A DNA stretch of 64,000 nt from Streptomyces sp. CB09001 (GTDB lineage: Bacteria; Actinomycetota; Actinomycetes; Streptomycetales; Streptomycetaceae), in assembly GCF_003369795.1 (NCBI RefSeq), contig NZ_CP026730.1, positions 3,959,001 to 4,023,000 on the forward strand, in the 5' to 3' direction. Shown here piece after piece: positions 23,614 to 32,271 of the stretch (positions within the stretch are counted from its first letter, which is position 1; each line of letters begins with the position of its first letter). The notes beneath the pieces were generated by a model. That model had not been told where the DNA came from, made no database searches, and was given only the letters and a program-made list of their open reading frames with translations. Both the position numbers and the translations under genes were made by a program.

Positions 23614-25125
23614 TCACCCCACCGGCTCCGGCACCGGACGTTCGGCCGGGGTGCCGTGCTTCGGCGCCTTGGCCGTCACCATCACGCCCGCCACCACCGC
23701 CGCCAGCAGCATGACGCCGGCGGCCACCCAGATGGCGACCGTGTAGCCGTGCACGATGCCCTCCCGGACGATCAGTTCCCGCTGGGAGGGGTCGGTGAGG
23801 TGGGCGGTGATCCAGGAGGCGCTCGTACTGGTCGCGATCGTGTTGAGCAGCGCGGTGCCGATCGAGCCGCCCACCTGCTGCGAGGTGTTGACCGTCGCGG
23901 AGGTCACGCCGGAGTCCTTCGGGGCGACCCCGGCGGTGGCCGTGGAGAACACCGGCATGAAGGTCAGACCCATGCCGAGGCCCATCAGGAGCAGCGCCGG
24001 GAGGATCTCGGCGACGTACTCCGAGTGCACGGTCATCCGCGTGAGGATCACCATGCCGCCGGAGGCGAGGAGCATGCCGGGGACCATCAGCATGCGCGGG
24101 CCCACGTGCGGCAGCAGCCGGGCCGAGATCTGGGTGGAGCCCACGACGATCGCGGCGGTCAGCGGCAGGAACGCCAGGCCGGTGCGCACGGGGGAGTAGC
24201 CGAGGATGACCTGGAGGTAGTAGGTCATGAACAGGAACAGCCCGAACATACCGATGACCGCCAGCATCATCGTCAGGAAGCAGCCGGCGCGGTTGCGTTC
24301 CCGGATGACGTGCAGCGGCAGCAGGGGCGTCGGCGCCCGGGTCTGCCACCACACGAAGGTGGCCAGGAGCACCACGGCCAGGCCGAACAGGGCCAGCACC
24401 AGCGGGTCGGTCCAGCCGCGGGGCTGGGCCTCGCTGAAGCCGTAGACGAGGGCGACGAGACCGCCGCAGCCGAGGACCACGCCGGGCACGTCGAGACGGG
24501 CGTCGGCATGGCCGGGCCGGTCGTGCAGCAGGGCGAACGCGCCGATCACGGCGATGACGGCGATGGGGATGTTGACGTAGAGGCACCAGCGCCAGTTCAG
24601 GTACTCGGTGAGCACGCCGCCGACGATGAAGCCGATCGCGGAGCCGCTGCCGGCCAGCGCGCCGTAGATGCCGAAGGCCTTGCCGCGCTCCCTCGGGTCG
24701 GTGAAGGTCGTCGTCAGCAGGGACAGCGCGGACGGCGCCAGGACGGCGGCGAAGACGCCCTGGAGGGCGCGGGCGCCGAAGAGCATCACCGAGGTGGTGG
24801 CGGCGCCGCCGATCGCGGAGGCGGCGGCGAAGCCGATCAGGCCGATGACGAAGGTGCGTTTGCGCCCCACCAGGTCCGCGACCCGCCCGCCGAGCAGCAG
24901 CAGGCCGCCGAACGCGAGGGTGTAAGCGGTGATCACCCACTGCCGGTTGGCGTCGGACATGTCCAGGTCGCGCTGGGCCGAGGGCAGCGCGATGTTCACG
25001 ATCGTCGCGTCGAGGACGACCATCAGCTGCGCCAGGGCGATCACCACCAGCGCCCACCAGCGATGGGTATCGGCCTCCGCGGGCGCGGCGGGTCCGCCTG
25101 TCCGACCTGTCCGGGAGCCACTCAT
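23614..25125 (-). CDS. MFS drug/proton antiporter, DHA2 (EmrB/QacA) family, 14-TM type
   Basis: The product of about 503 residues starts MSGSRTGRTGG at an ATG at 25125. It shows many hydrophobic helices and DHA2 signatures: LAQLMVVLDATIVNIALP (motif D1 in TM1), the GGRVADLVGRKRTF loop (motif A), ARALQGVFAAVLAP and FGIYGALAGSGSAIGFIVGG (motif C). The length and helix count fit the 14-TM DHA2 group that exports cationic or amphiphilic drugs. An in-frame GTG at 25182 would add 19 residues, but the ATG gives the usual N-terminus just before the TM1-leading WWALVVIA. It is followed by an APH-type kinase gene and preceded by a quinone reductase gene in the same direction. Confidence 0.9.
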   Translation of the reverse strand: MSGSRTGRTGGPAAPAEADTHRWWALVVIALAQLMVVLDATIVNIALPSAQRDLDMSDANRQWVITAYTLAFGGLLLLGGRVADLVGRKRTFVIGLIGFAAASAIGGAATTSVMLFGARALQGVFAAVLAPSALSLLTTTFTDPRERGKAFGIYGALAGSGSAIGFIVGGVLTEYLNWRWCLYVNIPIAVIAVIGAFALLHDRPGHADARLDVPGVVLGCGGLVALVYGFSEAQPRGWTDPLVLALFGLAVVLLATFVWWQTRAPTPLLPLHVIRERNRAGCFLTMMLAVIGMFGLFLFMTYYLQVILGYSPVRTGLAFLPLTAAIVVGSTQISARLLPHVGPRMLMVPGMLLASGGMVILTRMTVHSEYVAEILPALLLMGLGMGLTFMPVFSTATAGVAPKDSGVTSATVNTSQQVGGSIGTALLNTIATSTSASWITAHLTDPSQRELIVREGIVHGYTVAIWVAAGVMLLAAVVAGVMVTAKAPKHGTPAERPVPEPVG

Positions 25126-25204
25126 TTCGCCAGAAGACCACGATTCGGGACGTGTCGCATCCCGTTGCCCGGGCCGCCGCACGGACCGGCAGGCCGGCCG
25201 CCGG

Positions 25205-26185
25205 TCATGGTTCCAGGACCACCTTCCCGGTCGTCGCCCGGTTCTCCAGGGCGCGGTGCGCGGCGGCGGCGTCGGCGAGCGGGAAGCGCCGCACGGCCGG
25301 GACGAGCCGGCCCTCGGCGGCCTCGGTGAGGGCGCGCAGTTCGAGGGTGCGTACGGGGTTGGTGCCGCCGGCCCTCTCCATCATCACCGGGCCGAGGACC
25401 TGCTGGGAGACGCCGTCGACGAGGTACGGGGTGCCGTCGTGCAGACCCTCGCCCGACCAGCCGAAGACCAGGTGCCGCCCGCCGGGCCCGAGCAGGGCGA
25501 CGGCCTCGCGCGCCACGTCCCCGCCGACGCCGTCGAAGACGACGGTGGCCTCCCTGCCGCCCAGGTGGGCGCGGACCTTCCCCGGCCAGCCGGGGTCCCT
25601 GTAGTCGACGGCGAGATCGGCGCCGTTCGCGGCGACGAGCGCGGTCTTGTCCGGGCCGCCCGCGAGGCCGACCACCGTGGCGCCGGCGTTCCTCGCGTAC
25701 TGCACCAGCAGCGTGCCGATGCCGCCCGCGGCGGCCGGGACCACGGCCACCGAGCCGGGTCCCAGGTCGGCGAACTGCACGATCCCCATCGCCGTACGCC
25801 CCGTGCCGATCATGGCGACGGCCTCGGCGAAGTCCAGGTTCGCGGGGATCTCGTGGACGCGGGCGAGGTCCGTGACGGCGAGTGCGGCGTAGCCCCCAGG
25901 GGCGAAGCCGAGGTGGGCGACGACGCGCCGGCCCAGCCAGCTCTCCGGGGTGCCCTCGCCGAGGGCGTCGACGACCCCGGCGACCTCGCGGCCGGGGACG
26001 GTGGGCAGCTCCGGAAGCGCGGGCGCAGGCCCCTGGATGCCCTCGCGCAGGGCGGTGTCCAGGAGGTGGACGCCCGCCGCGCGGACGGCGACCCGGACCT
26101 GGCCGGGACCCGGCGCCGGGTCCTCGACCTCGTCCAGGACGAGGTTCTCGGCCGGGCCGAAGGCGTGCAGTCGGATGGCGTGCAT
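25205..26185 (-). CDS. NADPH:quinone oxidoreductase (zinc-less MDR family), SoxR-regulon candidate
   Basis: The 326-residue product starts MHAIRLHAFGPAENL at an ATG at 26185 (GGGGG upstream). It has a GroES-like domain (about 1-125) with PTVPGREVAGVVDALGEG and a Rossmann domain with AAAGGIGTLLVQYA at about 150-163. No structural zinc Cys cluster is present, as in quinone oxidoreductases of the MDR superfamily, which reduce quinones and related electrophiles with NADPH. Fifty bases upstream is a near-perfect SoxR box between -35- and -10-like hexamers, so induction by redox-active compounds is expected. From memory the S. coelicolor equivalent (SCO4266) belongs to its small SoxR regulon. Confidence 0.9.
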   Translation of the reverse strand: MHAIRLHAFGPAENLVLDEVEDPAPGPGQVRVAVRAAGVHLLDTALREGIQGPAPALPELPTVPGREVAGVVDALGEGTPESWLGRRVVAHLGFAPGGYAALAVTDLARVHEIPANLDFAEAVAMIGTGRTAMGIVQFADLGPGSVAVVPAAAGGIGTLLVQYARNAGATVVGLAGGPDKTALVAANGADLAVDYRDPGWPGKVRAHLGGREATVVFDGVGGDVAREAVALLGPGGRHLVFGWSGEGLHDGTPYLVDGVSQQVLGPVMMERAGGTNPVRTLELRALTEAAEGRLVPAVRRFPLADAAAAHRALENRATTGKVVLEP

Positions 26186-26234
26186 GGCGGAACCCCCAGG
26201 GTGAGGAGCGGAGCTGGTGCGGGCCCCACTCAAC

Positions 26235-26256
26235 GACCTCAAGCATGCTTGAGGTC
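26235..26256 (-). promoter_or_regulatory. SoxR box (22-bp perfect palindrome) in promoter of the quinone oxidoreductase
   Basis: A perfect palindrome whose 18-bp core (26237-26254) is CCTCAAGCATGCTTGAGG. It keeps the CCTCAAG/CTTGAGG arms of the E. coli soxS SoxR site and differs only in the central four bases. On the minus strand it lies between TTGACC (26258-26253) and TTGAGT (26233-26228) with a 19-bp spacer, the over-long spacing typical of MerR-family activation. The same bases encode the last residues and stop of the upstream FAD gene. Confidence 0.85.
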
Positions 26257-27399
26257 AAGCTCGCGCCGGCCGAGGGCGAGGGAGACCGCCGTCAGCGCGC
26301 TGTTGAAGGAGACCTCGGAGAGCAGACCGGGCGAGGCGACCTGGTCACCGGCGAGGTAGACGCCGTCGCCCCGGTCGACGGCCGGCCGGTCGCGCCAGGT
26401 GGTTCCGGGCAGGTCGACGGCGCCGGTACGGCCGTTCGCGACCGCCTCGCGCCGCCAGGTCAGCCGCTCGCGCCAGCCGGGGAAGCCCAGGTCGAGCAGC
26501 TGCTCGGCGCGTGCGGTGCCGTCCGCCTTCGACTCGTGGGGCGCGATGGGGAGCTGCCCCTGGATCAGTTGCTCGCCCGCCGGCGCGAGCGTGCGGTCCT
26601 GCGCCGTGAACCGCTCGATCCACCCCGGCGCGTCCAGGTCGGAGACGGCGAAGGCGTCGCCGCGCCGGGTCCGTACGGCCAGGTCGACCAGGGTGGTACG
26701 GCCGCTGGGCCAGGTCAGCGCGGGGTCGTCCAGCAGTCGGCGGGCCGCGTCGAGCGAGGTGGCGACGATGACGGGCGCGTCGGTGGGCAGCGTGTCCACG
26801 CGGGAGACCGTCTCCATCCGCACCCCGAGGTTCCAGGCCAGGGCGGCCATCCGGTCCACGACCCCGGCCCAGCCGCCGCGCGGGTAGTGCGCCTCGGGCG
26901 GCAGCTTGGCGGCCCGGCGCAGCCGCTCCTGCACGAAGGCGGCGGACAGCGAGCCCGGGTCGTGGTGGAACAGGGCGACGGCGCAGTAGTGGGCGGCGGC
27001 CCGAGCCCCCTCCTCCCCCGCGATCCCGGTCGCCCAGGTCAGGAAGTCGACGTCGACCGGCGCGGGCCCGACACTGCGGCGCAGCAGCTTCAGCATGGCG
27101 AACGGCGGGGTGCGGCGCAGCGCCCCCTTGTGGCGCAGCCGCAGCCGGGCCGCTTCCAGCGGCGGGATGGGCGCGAGCGGACCGATCAGGTGGCGCCGTC
27201 GCAGCCAGGCCCAGTGCGGGCCGCCGTTGTAGAGGGCGTGCGGGCCGTCGTTGGTCCGGTAGGGGCCGTCGGCCGTCCGGGCCCGCCCGCCGAGCGTGTG
27301 GTGGGCCTCGTGGACGGTGACCTTGGCGCCCGCCTCGGCGGCGGTGATGGCCGCGGTCAGTCCGGCGAAGCCGCCGCCGATGACGGTGATGCGATGCAT
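26239..27399 (-). CDS. FAD-dependent amine oxidase/phytoene dehydrogenase-like protein
   Basis: The 386-residue product starts MHRITVIGGGFAGLTAAITA at an ATG at 27399, the dinucleotide-binding GxGxxG motif of flavoproteins. VTVHEAHHTLGGRART follows, the Glu and GG pair typical of the amine-oxidase/phytoene desaturase superfamily. The C-terminus has GDGVYLAGDQVASPGLLSEVSFNSA, the second FAD-contacting motif. The substrate is unknown; a role in oxidising a hydrophobic or isoprenoid compound is only family-based. The last codons lie within the SoxR box of the next gene, which is thus constrained on both levels. GGGAGA precedes the start. An upstream in-frame extension is possible, but the Rossmann motif should be near the N-terminus. 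Confidence 0.82.
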   Translation of the reverse strand: MHRITVIGGGFAGLTAAITAAEAGAKVTVHEAHHTLGGRARTADGPYRTNDGPHALYNGGPHWAWLRRRHLIGPLAPIPPLEAARLRLRHKGALRRTPPFAMLKLLRRSVGPAPVDVDFLTWATGIAGEEGARAAAHYCAVALFHHDPGSLSAAFVQERLRRAAKLPPEAHYPRGGWAGVVDRMAALAWNLGVRMETVSRVDTLPTDAPVIVATSLDAARRLLDDPALTWPSGRTTLVDLAVRTRRGDAFAVSDLDAPGWIERFTAQDRTLAPAGEQLIQGQLPIAPHESKADGTARAEQLLDLGFPGWRERLTWRREAVANGRTGAVDLPGTTWRDRPAVDRGDGVYLAGDQVASPGLLSEVSFNSALTAVSLALGRRELDLKHA

Positions 27400-27563
27400 G
27401 GCTCGGGTTCTCCCTCGGTTCGGGGTCGCGGTCGGGTCGCCTTGCGCGGCGCCTGTCTGCCCGTACGACGTTCGTGGGGGTGCCGGTTGTGACATGCGGC
27501 CGGGAGAAGAGGTGTTCCCGCAGGCCGGCGCGGGTTGTCAGTGGCGGGGTGTTGCATGGGGGC

Positions 27564-28268
27564 ATGGCGAGGAGAACGGCGGGAACGGCGGGCGGGCGCG
27601 GCGCGGCGAAGGTTCGGCGGGCGAGACGCCCGGAGCTGCGCCTGCCGCCGCTCACGCCGTACGAGGACGACGGCGGCCTGGAGCCGGACGGGGACTACGA
27701 CGCGCTGGACTTCCGGGAGACGGACCTGACCGGCCAGGACGGTGCGGGTGCCCGCTTCATGGACTGCGCGCTGAGCGGCTGCGCGCTGGACGAGGCGTCC
27801 CTGCGCGCCGCCCGGCTGCTCGACACCCGCCTCACCGGCGTCCGGGGCGTCGGCACGAACCTCGCGGAGGCCACCCTGCGCGACGTCGAGCTGCTCGACG
27901 CCCGCCTCGGCGGCACCCAGCTGCACGGTGCCGTACTGGAACGGGTCCTGATCCGCGGCGGCAAGATCGACTACCTCAATCTGCGCCGGGCCCGCCTCAA
28001 GGACGTCGTCTTCGAGAGCTGCGTCCTGGTCGAGCCGGACTTCGGCGGTGCCCGTCTGGAGCGGGTCGAGTTCGTGGACTGCGCCCTGAGGCAGGCGGAT
28101 CTGAGCGCCGCCACCCTCACCGACGTCGACCTGCGCGGCGCCGCCCCACTGGACCTGTCCCGCGGCGTGGACCGCCTCTCGGGCGCGGTGATCAGCCCCA
28201 CCCAACTCCTCGACCTGGCCCCGGTCCTGGCGGCGGAGCTGGGGGTACGGGTGGTGGGGGAGGAGTAG
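27564..28268 (+). CDS. Pentapeptide-repeat protein
   Basis: The 234-residue product starts MARRTAGTAGG and has a basic N-terminus to about residue 45. From about 60 to 210 there are tandem five-residue units of the A(D/N)LxX type, such as ALDFRETDLTGQD, ARFMDCALSGCALDEASL, ADLSAATLTDVDLRGA. Such repeats form right-handed quadrilateral beta-helices. Some family members mimic DNA and protect gyrase, but most have no known role, and nothing here points to a particular one. It is divergent from the FAD gene and convergent with the TetR gene (13 bases). Confidence 0.85.
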   Translation: MARRTAGTAGGRGAAKVRRARRPELRLPPLTPYEDDGGLEPDGDYDALDFRETDLTGQDGAGARFMDCALSGCALDEASLRAARLLDTRLTGVRGVGTNLAEATLRDVELLDARLGGTQLHGAVLERVLIRGGKIDYLNLRRARLKDVVFESCVLVEPDFGGARLERVEFVDCALRQADLSAATLTDVDLRGAAPLDLSRGVDRLSGAVISPTQLLDLAPVLAAELGVRVVGEE

Positions 28269-28281
28269 GGCGGGCCGCGCC

Positions 28282-28887
28282 TCAGGCGTTGATCGACCCC
28301 ATGGCGCGGTGCAGGACATCCTCGAGAGACGTCCCCGTGTCGCCCTCGGCCCAGCTGGCGAGAGTGGCGTCGACGCAGCTCAAGGCGGCCCCGATCAGTG
28401 CGGACGGGCGCGGGTCCAGCGCGTCCGAGGGGTCGGCGCCGAGTCGTCGCGCCAGCTCCGGCCGGAGGAGCGCGTACCAGCCGGCGTGCTTTTCGTGGTG
28501 GGCGGCCGCCAGCGCCGGGGCGCCGTGGATCAGCCGTGTCAGTTGTCGGCCCCGCTCGGGATCGGCGGCGTACCGCTCGATCAGCGCGCCCAGCGCATGC
28601 CGCAGGGCATCCCAGACCGGTTCGCCGTCGGGCCGGGCCCGGAGGGCGGCGAGGAGATGCTCCCCCGCGTCCGCGGCGTCTCCCAGGAGCGCGTCCTCCT
28701 TGGACGTGAAGTAGCGGAAGAACGTGCTGCGGGAGATTCCCGCGACCGCGCAGACGTCCTCGACGGTCGTGTTGTCGTATCCGCGCTCCACGCACAGGTC
28801 GAAGGCCATGGCCGACACCTGTGCCTTCATCGCCTGCCGGGCCAGCGCCCGCGCGCCGCTTCGCGCTCCCGTCCGTTCCGTCGCCAT
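28282..28887 (-). CDS. TetR/AcrR-family transcriptional regulator
   Basis: The 201-residue product starts MATERTGARSG at an ATG at 28887. The TetR N-terminal HTH spans about 20-65 with MAFDLCVERGYDNTTVEDVC, VAGISRSTFFRYFTSKEDAL. The C-terminal ligand-binding part is helical. It is divergent from an SDR gene 78 bases away, with an inverted repeat in between, so it most likely represses that gene and itself. An upstream in-frame start (28929) would put the operator inside the coding region and is less likely. Confidence 0.88.
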   Translation of the reverse strand: MATERTGARSGARALARQAMKAQVSAMAFDLCVERGYDNTTVEDVCAVAGISRSTFFRYFTSKEDALLGDAADAGEHLLAALRARPDGEPVWDALRHALGALIERYAADPERGRQLTRLIHGAPALAAAHHEKHAGWYALLRPELARRLGADPSDALDPRPSALIGAALSCVDATLASWAEGDTGTSLEDVLHRAMGSINA

Positions 28888-28912
28888 ACCGCGATGGTAC
28901 CGTAGTTCAATA

Positions 28913-28929
28913 GTGAGACTGTGTCTCAC
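28913..28929. promoter_or_regulatory. Probable TetR operator between tetR-type gene and SDR gene
   Basis: A 7+7 inverted repeat with 3-base spacer: GTGAGAC (28913-28919), TGT, GTCTCAC (28923-28929). It lies 25 bases upstream of the TetR gene and 35 bases upstream of the SDR start, the normal place for an autoregulated TetR site. Confidence 0.65.
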
Positions 28930-28964
28930 AAACGGTACAGTGAACCAGTCGGTGGGAGTGGACC

Positions 28965-29795
28965 ATGGAACAGACCAAGGTGGTCGTGGTGACGGGTGCC
29001 AGCGACGGCCTCGGCGCAGCCGCGGCGCGCATGCTGGCGCGGGACGGGCACACGGTGGTGGTCGTCGGCCGGTCGCCGCAGAAGACGAGGGCCGTGGCGG
29101 CCTCCATCGGCGCCGACCACTTCGTGGCCGACTTCACCCGCCAGGACGAGGTACGGCAACTCGCCGCCGCACTCCATGACGGGTACGCCCGGATCGACGT
29201 ACTCGCCAACAACGCCGGTGGGGTCTTCGGGGACCGGGCCAAGACCGTCGACGGCTTCGAGAAGACGTTCCAGATCAACCATCTGGCTCCGTTCCTTCTC
29301 ACGAACCTGCTGATGGACAGGCTCGCCGACTCGCAGGCGGCGGTCATCCAGACGACCACCCTGCGGGGCGGCATGGTGCGCACCCTCGACCTGGACGACC
29401 TCGACCACGACAAGGACTACGACCCCGTTCGGGCGTACAACGCGGCCAAACTCGAGAACGTCCTGTTCACGAAGGAACTGCACCGCCGCCACCACGCGCG
29501 CGGGGTCTCCGCCGCCGTCTTCTATCCGGGCAACGTCGCGACCAACTTCGGCTCGGAGACCACCAGTCGCCTCATGAGGTTCCTCGCGACCAACCGGCTC
29601 TCGCGCTCCCTCCTGCTCACCACCGCGGAAAAGGGCGCGGAACAGCTCGTCCGGCTCGCCGAGGGCGACCCTGGCCGCGACTGGACCTCGGGCGAGTTCT
29701 ACGCGAAGGGTGCGCCGGGCAGGCTCAGCCCGCTCGCCCTCGACGCCGACCTCGCCCGCGACCTCTGGGACCGGTCCGAGGAGCTGCTTCGCTGA
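28965..29795 (+). CDS. Short-chain dehydrogenase/reductase (RDH/WWOX-like)
   Basis: The 276-residue product starts MEQTKVVVVTGASDGLGAAA (TGxxxGxG cofactor motif), with NNAGG at about 83-87 and the catalytic YNAAK at about 155-159. At the usual catalytic Ser position the sequence reads VIQTTTLRGG, so Thr may replace Ser. The C-terminal part resembles retinol-dehydrogenase-like SDRs (YPGNVATNFGSE). The substrate is unknown. It is controlled in all likelihood by the divergent TetR regulator through the operator at 28913. An SD-like GTGGGAG precedes the ATG. Confidence 0.88.
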   Translation: MEQTKVVVVTGASDGLGAAAARMLARDGHTVVVVGRSPQKTRAVAASIGADHFVADFTRQDEVRQLAAALHDGYARIDVLANNAGGVFGDRAKTVDGFEKTFQINHLAPFLLTNLLMDRLADSQAAVIQTTTLRGGMVRTLDLDDLDHDKDYDPVRAYNAAKLENVLFTKELHRRHHARGVSAAVFYPGNVATNFGSETTSRLMRFLATNRLSRSLLLTTAEKGAEQLVRLAEGDPGRDWTSGEFYAKGAPGRLSPLALDADLARDLWDRSEELLR

Positions 29796-29822
29796 GCAGG
29801 CACCGGCGGCTCCGGCGGGCCC

Positions 29823-30323
29823 TCACGGGATCCGCGGGAACCGGGCCTGGAGGGACCAGATCGCCGGGTTGTCCGCGAGGTCCTCGTGCAGGTCGGTGAG
29901 GTCGGCGAGCAGATCGTGGAGGAAGTCCCGGGCCTCGCGGCGCAGTTCGGTGTGGGAGAAGGAGAGCGGGGGCTCGCTCTCCGGGAGCCACTCCGCCTCG
30001 ATGTCGACCCAGCCGAAGCGGCGCTCGAAGAGCAGGCGGTCGGTGGACTCGGTGAAGTCCAGCTCCGCCCGCTGCGGCCGGGCGGCCCGGGAGCCCGCCG
30101 GGTCCCGGTCGACGTGCTCCACGATGTCGCACAGCGCCCAGGCGAAGTCGAGCACCGGCACCCATCCCCAGGCTGTGGACACTTCCCGGTCCGCCTTGGT
30201 GTCGGCGAGGTACACGTCCCCGCAGAACAGGTCGTGGCGCAGCGCGTGGACGTCCGCGCGGCGGTAGTCCGTCTGCGGCGGGTCCGGGAAGCGGGTGGAG
30301 AGGGCGTAGCCGATGTCGAGCAC
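29823..30323 (-). CDS. Hypothetical protein, 166 aa
   Basis: The product starts MLDIGYALSTRFPDPPQTDY from a GTG at 30323. It is acidic, with VYLADTKADREVSTAWGWVP and VLDFAWALCDIVEHV in the first half and LSFSHTELRREARDFLHDLL in the second. The regular charge/hydrophobic pattern and typical codon use support a real gene. I recognise no family or catalytic motif. It is convergent with the SDR gene and divergent from the kinase gene. The start is uncertain because no strong SD is seen. Confidence 0.7.
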   Translation of the reverse strand: MLDIGYALSTRFPDPPQTDYRRADVHALRHDLFCGDVYLADTKADREVSTAWGWVPVLDFAWALCDIVEHVDRDPAGSRAARPQRAELDFTESTDRLLFERRFGWVDIEAEWLPESEPPLSFSHTELRREARDFLHDLLADLTDLHEDLADNPAIWSLQARFPRIP

Positions 30324-30505
30324 GCAGGTGATGGTGTCACGGACCGGGGCGCGCAGACGGACGGGTCCGCGTCCGTGACCGCGGCCGCGGGCCGAGGCGG
30401 GTCAACTGCACGGGGAGCACCGGCTTTTCCCACCTGCCGCCCCCTGTCTCTATCCTCGTCCCCAATCCCGGTGCGCAAGGTGTCGTCGGGGGAGAGGGAG
30501 CAGGC

Positions 30506-32269
30506 ATGGACGGGTTGATTCCGGACGATCCCGAACGGATCGGCAGGTACCGATTGCTCGGCAGGCTCGGCGAGGGCGGCATGGGCCGGGTGTACCTGGC
30601 GCGCTCCGAGCGGGGCCGGACGGTGGCCGTCAAGACCGTCCGGGAGGAGCTGGCCCGCATGCCGGACTTCCGGCGGCGCTTCGCGCAGGAGGTGAGGGCG
30701 GCACAGCGCGTCGGCGGCGAGTGGACCGCGCCGGTGCTGGACGCCGACACCGACGCGGCCACCCCCTGGGTCGCCACCGGGTACGTCGCCGGGCCCTCGC
30801 TCGCCGAGGTCGTCGACCGGCAGTACGGGCCGCTGCCCTCCCCGACCCTGCGGGTGCTGGCGACGGGACTGACGAGGGCGCTGCAGGCCATCCACGGCGC
30901 CGGCCTCGTCCACCGCGACCTCAAGCCCTCCAACGTCCTGGTGACGATCGACGGACCCCGCGTCATCGACTTCGGTATCGCCCGCGCCCTGGACGCGTCC
31001 ACGCAGTCCGCCGAGGGGCTCACCAAAGCCGGCGCCGTCGTGGGGTCGCCCGGCTTCATGTCCCCCGAGCAGGTGCGCGGGGAGAAGGTGTCGTACGCGA
31101 GTGACGTCTTCTGCCTCGGCGCGGTGCTGGCCTACGCGGCGACCGGCCGGATGCCCTTCGGCACCGACGAGGGCGGATTGCACTCGCTGCTCTTCCGCAT
31201 CGCGACCGAGGAGGCGGACCTGACCGGGGTCCCCGAACCCTGGCAGGGTGTCGTCGCGGCCTGTCTGGTGAAGGAGCCCGAGAAGCGCCCCACCCCCGAA
31301 GAGCTGCTGACGTCGATCGAGGACATGGCGGGCGCGGACGACGCCCCGGGCGGCGCGTGGCTGCCCGGCGAGGTGCTGGCGGAACTGGGCCGGCACGCCG
31401 TACAGCTCCTGGACAGCGAGGACCCGGAGGACCGGGCGCCGGTCGGAGCGGCTCCCGCCGCGGGCTTCGGGCCGCCGCCCGCCGCGTTCGGTCGGGCGAC
31501 GCCGCCGTGGCAGGGCCGCTCGCCGCTCGGGGCGGGTCCCGGGGCCGCGCGGCCCTCGCCGTACGCCACCCCGGCTCCCGCGGCGGCGCCCGTGACCCCG
31601 TCGCCGTACGCCCCGGCGCCCGCCCGCCCGGCGAAGGGGCTGGCCACGGCGCTGAACGTCCTGCTCATCCTGTTCGTCGTGCCGGCGCTGTTCGAATTCA
31701 CCGTCCTCATGGCCGTCCGCGACGAGCTCGACGGACGGCCCGGTTCGTCGTCCCCCAGGGGCATCGACGGCTTCAGGACGCTGCAGGTGACGAGTTTCGC
31801 GGCCGAGGGCCTGGGCCTGCTGGTGCTGCTCGCGGCGGCGGCCGTGTGGGTGTGCTGGTTCCGCCGGATGCGGCAGAACGCCGAGTCGTTCGCGCCGGGC
31901 CGCATCCGCTACGGGCCGGGCCTGGCGGTGGGCTCCTGGTTCATCCCCGTCGGCAACTTCTTCCTGCCCAAGCAGATCGCCAACGACATCTGGACGGCGA
32001 CGACCGGCCGCCCGGCGGGCGCCGGACGGTGGCTGATGCACACCTGGTGGTGGCTCTGGGTGCTCCACCTCGCGACAGAACTGAGCGCCTACCGGACCTG
32101 GGACGAGGAGAAGACCGCGGACGACGCCATGGGGACCGTCATCAGCGCCCTGGGCGGCGACGTCGTCGCCGTCGTGAGCACCGTGTTCGCCGTGCTCTTC
32201 GTCTCCCGGCTCACCAGGCTCCAGGGGGACCGCGCCGCAGGGGGCGGCCGAGTCGCCGGGGCCCGCTGA
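30506..32269 (+). CDS. Membrane Ser/Thr protein kinase with C-terminal DUF4328 domain
   Basis: This 587-residue protein has a Hanks-type kinase domain at about 14-275: glycine loop LGEGGMGRVYLA, ATP Lys 43 (VAVKTV), catalytic HRDLKPSN (His 136, Asp 138), DFG at 155-157 and SPGFMSPEQV in the activation segment. A Pro/Ala linker (about 310-375) leads to a membrane domain with about four helices (LNVLLILFVVPALFEFTVL, LLVLLAAAAVWVCW, GLAVGSWFIPVGNFFLP, WWLWVLHLATEL) of DUF4328 type. The kinase is intact and should be active. There is no extracellular PASTA domain, so the membrane part itself may sense a signal. The ATG at 30506 follows GGGGGAGAGGGAG. Substrates are unknown. Confidence 0.92.
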   Translation: MDGLIPDDPERIGRYRLLGRLGEGGMGRVYLARSERGRTVAVKTVREELARMPDFRRRFAQEVRAAQRVGGEWTAPVLDADTDAATPWVATGYVAGPSLAEVVDRQYGPLPSPTLRVLATGLTRALQAIHGAGLVHRDLKPSNVLVTIDGPRVIDFGIARALDASTQSAEGLTKAGAVVGSPGFMSPEQVRGEKVSYASDVFCLGAVLAYAATGRMPFGTDEGGLHSLLFRIATEEADLTGVPEPWQGVVAACLVKEPEKRPTPEELLTSIEDMAGADDAPGGAWLPGEVLAELGRHAVQLLDSEDPEDRAPVGAAPAAGFGPPPAAFGRATPPWQGRSPLGAGPGAARPSPYATPAPAAAPVTPSPYAPAPARPAKGLATALNVLLILFVVPALFEFTVLMAVRDELDGRPGSSSPRGIDGFRTLQVTSFAAEGLGLLVLLAAAAVWVCWFRRMRQNAESFAPGRIRYGPGLAVGSWFIPVGNFFLPKQIANDIWTATTGRPAGAGRWLMHTWWWLWVLHLATELSAYRTWDEEKTADDAMGTVISALGGDVVAVVSTVFAVLFVSRLTRLQGDRAAGGGRVAGAR

Positions 32270-32271
32270 GG

